A stretch of 52,172 bases of DNA from UBA10210 sp964408425 (GTDB lineage: Archaea > Micrarchaeota > Micrarchaeia > Norongarragalinales > Norongarragalinaceae): positions 1 to 52,172 of the forward strand of contig CAYOZI010000003.1 of assembly GCA_964408425.1 (NCBI GenBank), in the 5' to 3' direction. Below are positions 49,929 through 52,172 of the stretch, in pieces. The number at the start of each line of letters is the position of its first letter. Position 1 is the first letter of the stretch. A program made the translations under genes and the position numbers. A model generated the notes under the pieces. That model searched no databases. It saw only the letters and a program-made list of their open reading frames with translations, and was not told where the DNA came from.

Positions 49929-50630
49929 TCAGGCGTTTGCGGGCATTTTGGGGCGTTTCTCCTCGTTCTCGGCTTTAAGGGCCACATCCCCAAGATCTTC
50001 GGCGAGTATTTTCAGGAAAATTTCGCCGAAAAACTCGTCCTGCCAAACGTCGATTTTTTGGGAATTGACCAGATGCAGCATGGGCATGAAAAATTCTATC
50101 GTCTTGCCCTCGCTTAATTCCGAGAACAAAACCAGCTCGTCCGCATCTTTCAATGCTTGCGCTTTTTCGAACACTTCGCTTATGCGCTGCCCGATGGTTT
50201 TCTGCGGCAGGGAAATGCTGATTGCAATAGGAGAAGGAATAATGCGGTGGATTTTCCGGCCTTGCTTTATCACGCTGTCAACCGCCTTCATCAGCTCTTC
50301 GAGAGTAACCCTTCTCGAGCGCGGGCGGTTGGAACGCACGATAAGCTGCGGAATGTCTTCGGCTATCAAAAGCGGTTCATCAACGTAATAATCCTCTTCG
50401 TCTTCCTTCCAGCCCAACGCGTCGGACTTGAACCGCAAAAGCAGCGAGGAGGCGAGGATTACGTTGGCGGGAATGCGCAAGTCCATCGACTGCAAATCCT
50501 TTACTTTCTGCAGGTAAGCGTCTGCCACTTGCGATATGTCCACATCCCACGGGTCCATTTTTTCGCTTTCCACTAGGTCTATGAGGAATTCTTTCCAAGT
50601 GGGTTGGACTATGACTTCTAACAAATCCAT
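49929..50630 (-). CDS. scpA: Segregation and condensation protein A
   Basis: 233 residues of the kleisin ScpA, which bridges the two heads of an Smc dimer. The N-terminal half shows FLIDLVESEKMDPWDVDISQ, ADAYLQKVKDLQSMDLRIPA and ASSLLLRFKSDAL; the C-terminal winged helix contains GKTIEFFMPMLHLVNSQKID (written in part) and DEFFGEIFLKILA. Neither ScpB nor Smc is in the window. Archaeal ScpA proteins often occur without ScpB. Confidence 0.92.
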   Translation of the reverse strand: MDLLEVIVQPTWKEFLIDLVESEKMDPWDVDISQVADAYLQKVKDLQSMDLRIPANVILASSLLLRFKSDALGWKEDEEDYYVDEPLLIAEDIPQLIVRSNRPRSRRVTLEELMKAVDSVIKQGRKIHRIIPSPIAISISLPQKTIGQRISEVFEKAQALKDADELVLFSELSEGKTIEFFMPMLHLVNSQKIDVWQDEFFGEIFLKILAEDLGDVALKAENEEKRPKMPANA

Positions 50631-50729
50631 TTTTCTTTCACTTCAGTGGGTTAATTGTTTAAAACGAAAAGGGCGAATAAAAAGCTTTCTGAGGCTTCGG
50701 AAAGAAAAAGGAAAAAAAGAAAGAAAGGA

Positions 50730-52172
50730 TTAGGACGTTGTACTAAGGTCGTCCAACGCCCAGTTGTCCCCGCGGCATCCGAATATCCTGGCGTCGGCTT
50801 CCTGCGGGTCCCAAGTGTCGCCGTTCAGCACGGTAAACTTCGAGTTGGTGGAAACGGCTTCCTTGCAGCCCGAGTCTCCCTTCAAGCCTTTTCCGATCAG
50901 TATCGCTCCGGTCAAAGCCAGACTCAAACCTCCAACCATCTGGCAGAAACCTTGAGCTCCCTTAAATGAGTTAGTAAACCCGGCAGCATCTGGACCTGCG
51001 GCTTTAACCACAGTATTACCTGCCTCGTCAATCCCTTGACCCACAGTAACATCTTTACCAACGTTTGCAGTTTGCACCTTCCAAACGTCATAGTACTGTG
51101 CCATCCCCGCCATGGTTGCGCCGCAACTGGCTAGGGCTATTAGCGGGGCTATGGAGTTTAGTAGCCCTCCTAGCAGGAGGACTTTTCCTAGGGCCGCCGA
51201 AAGAGGACCGACAATTGGAGCTAATGCATTCGAAAGCCAAGGAGCTACTTGCCCGCAGGCTACTGGAAACGCGATGCAAGCGCCGGCTATTACGACAATA
51301 GCTCCGATCGCGACCAGCAGCATGTTCTTCTTCTTCCAGTTCAAAGCGAACGCTCCTCCGTAAGAGCCGTCGTTCTTCCACCAGTCGAAAATCTGGAAGC
51401 TCTTATACCCGTCCCTCAACGCGACGATGTAGCCGGTAGGCGTGATGGCGAAGGTTTTCGTTCCCTTGTGCTCGCCAAGCCTTCCCGAGTAACCCATTTC
51501 CGAAAGAGAAACGCCCGGAATGGACGAATCTTTCCAATTCACGCTGTCTGGCTTTTCACGGTAGAAGTCGAATTGCGTGACACTCTTGAAGCAAGCATCG
51601 TCGCTTCCCCTCGAATCGACGAAGAGCAACTGGCACGATTGCGTATCCCCGTCATTCAACGGTTCTTCGCAAGGAACTTGCACGTAAGACTGCTGTGCAA
51701 TGGAAAACGCGAGCGTCTGCGAGTCCCAAGAGTATCCGGACGCTTGTTTCACCAAAGCCAGTTGCAAGTCGAACAGCCCTTGCCCGTTGTACGCGCTTCC
51801 GGTCTTTCCGCTCTTGCACTGCTGCGGCGCAACCAAGCCCAGGTTGTAAAACACTTGCGAAGACGGGCTGGTTGAAGCGAGCGTGTTGATTGGAATGCTG
51901 TAAGTGAAACCGCGTTGGAACGCGGTCGGAAACAGCGAGAAAGGCGCTTGCGCATTGGCCGGAGTGTTGCCGAACTGCGAGTCAGAACGCTTCACTTTCA
52001 CCAATTCCCCTTCCGCCAACGAAGCCGTTTCTCCTTCCGGCGTTTCCTTCAACTGAGTTCCGTCTGGACGGCAGAAAGGAGAAGCGTCACAAAGGACTGG
52101 CTTGACCGGGTTTTTCGAGTTGGCGAAAACGTAAGTGTTGCAGTTTTCGAAAACGCAAGTGTCGCGAACCGC
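50730..52172 (-). CDS. Large secreted/membrane protein, C-terminal part (runs off the window)
   Basis: 481 codons in an open frame that extends past the right edge; a TTG at 52052 is internal. The first part has disulfide-like Cys (DTCVFENCNTYVF, then LCDASPFCRPDG). A C-terminal region of about 160 residues holds four hydrophobic segments (NMLLVAIGAIVVIAGACIAF, PIVGPLSAALGKVLLLGGLL, LIALASCGATMAG and FCQMVGGLSLALTGAILIG) and more Cys near the end. The extracellular then hydrophobic layout resembles the C-terminal part of the giant surface protein. No enzyme motif seen. Confidence 0.65.
   Translation of the reverse strand, partial: AVRDTCVFENCNTYVFANSKNPVKPVLCDASPFCRPDGTQLKETPEGETASLAEGELVKVKRSDSQFGNTPANAQAPFSLFPTAFQRGFTYSIPINTLASTSPSSQVFYNLGLVAPQQCKSGKTGSAYNGQGLFDLQLALVKQASGYSWDSQTLAFSIAQQSYVQVPCEEPLNDGDTQSCQLLFVDSRGSDDACFKSVTQFDFYREKPDSVNWKDSSIPGVSLSEMGYSGRLGEHKGTKTFAITPTGYIVALRDGYKSFQIFDWWKNDGSYGGAFALNWKKKNMLLVAIGAIVVIAGACIAFPVACGQVAPWLSNALAPIVGPLSAALGKVLLLGGLLNSIAPLIALASCGATMAGMAQYYDVWKVQTANVGKDVTVGQGIDEAGNTVVKAAGPDAAGFTNSFKGAQGFCQMVGGLSLALTGAILIGKGLKGDSGCKEAVSTNSKFTVLNGDTWDPQEADARIFGCRGDNWALDDLSTTS

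Overview
The window looks like part of a draft genome of an archaeon, most likely a DPANN lineage (Diapherotrites-like is my guess from the gene mix, not shown). The archaeal signs are an archaeal-type tyrosyl-tRNA synthetase and ATP-dependent DNA ligase, two adjacent FtsZ paralogs, an unpaired ScpA, a HEPN/nucleotidyltransferase pair, TATA boxes about 25-30 nt before many start codons (leaderless starts), and a recurring GGTGG ribosome-binding motif. Two runs of 10 N (4968-4977 and 24152-24161) are scaffold gaps.

Layout. 1-5408: C-terminus of an unknown protein, a CorA transporter, an arrestin-like protein, then a run of five genes for a complete non-oxidative pentose phosphate pathway (RpiB, Rpe, transaldolase, transketolase split into two subunits). 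5413-17702: a CARF-type regulator, small lipoprotein, coiled-coil basic protein, SpoIIE-type phosphatase, leucyl aminopeptidase, aminotransferase, TyrRS, a HEPN/MNT pair, a JAMM peptidase, GNAT, a PLD-type nuclease and a SpoIIM-like membrane protein, with tRNA-Gly(CCC) at 17778-17848. 17854-34346: a surface-protein locus on the minus strand with two giant single-pass proteins (about 2990 aa, broken by a scaffold gap, and 2297 aa) and a small anchored protein. They carry carboxypeptidase-regulatory/Ig-like repeats, a cupredoxin fold that has lost most copper ligands, and a Cys-rich tandem repeat. 34460-36803: two tandem ftsZ genes followed by a strongly structured element with a U-run. 37007-40434: a ribbon-helix-helix/Doc toxin-antitoxin module with a candidate operator, DNA ligase, and an AT-rich TraB/TIKI-like gene.

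40837-45944: a dense cluster of eleven small uncharacterised membrane proteins, three sharing a similar architecture, followed by a coiled-coil protein and a HerA/VirB4-like protein that appears to have lost its Walker motifs. A SufT/MIP18 gene is divergent from the last two membrane genes across a perfect inverted repeat framed by two TATA boxes. 48102-52172: a GT-C-like membrane enzyme, a second toxin-antitoxin pair (winged helix/RelE-like) with a palindrome at its promoter, ScpA, and another secreted/membrane protein running off the window.

The best candidates for something undescribed are the small-membrane-protein cluster with its pseudo-ATPase, the giant surface proteins, and the structured RNA/terminator after ftsZ. 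All functional statements are from reading the sequence; no database search was run.
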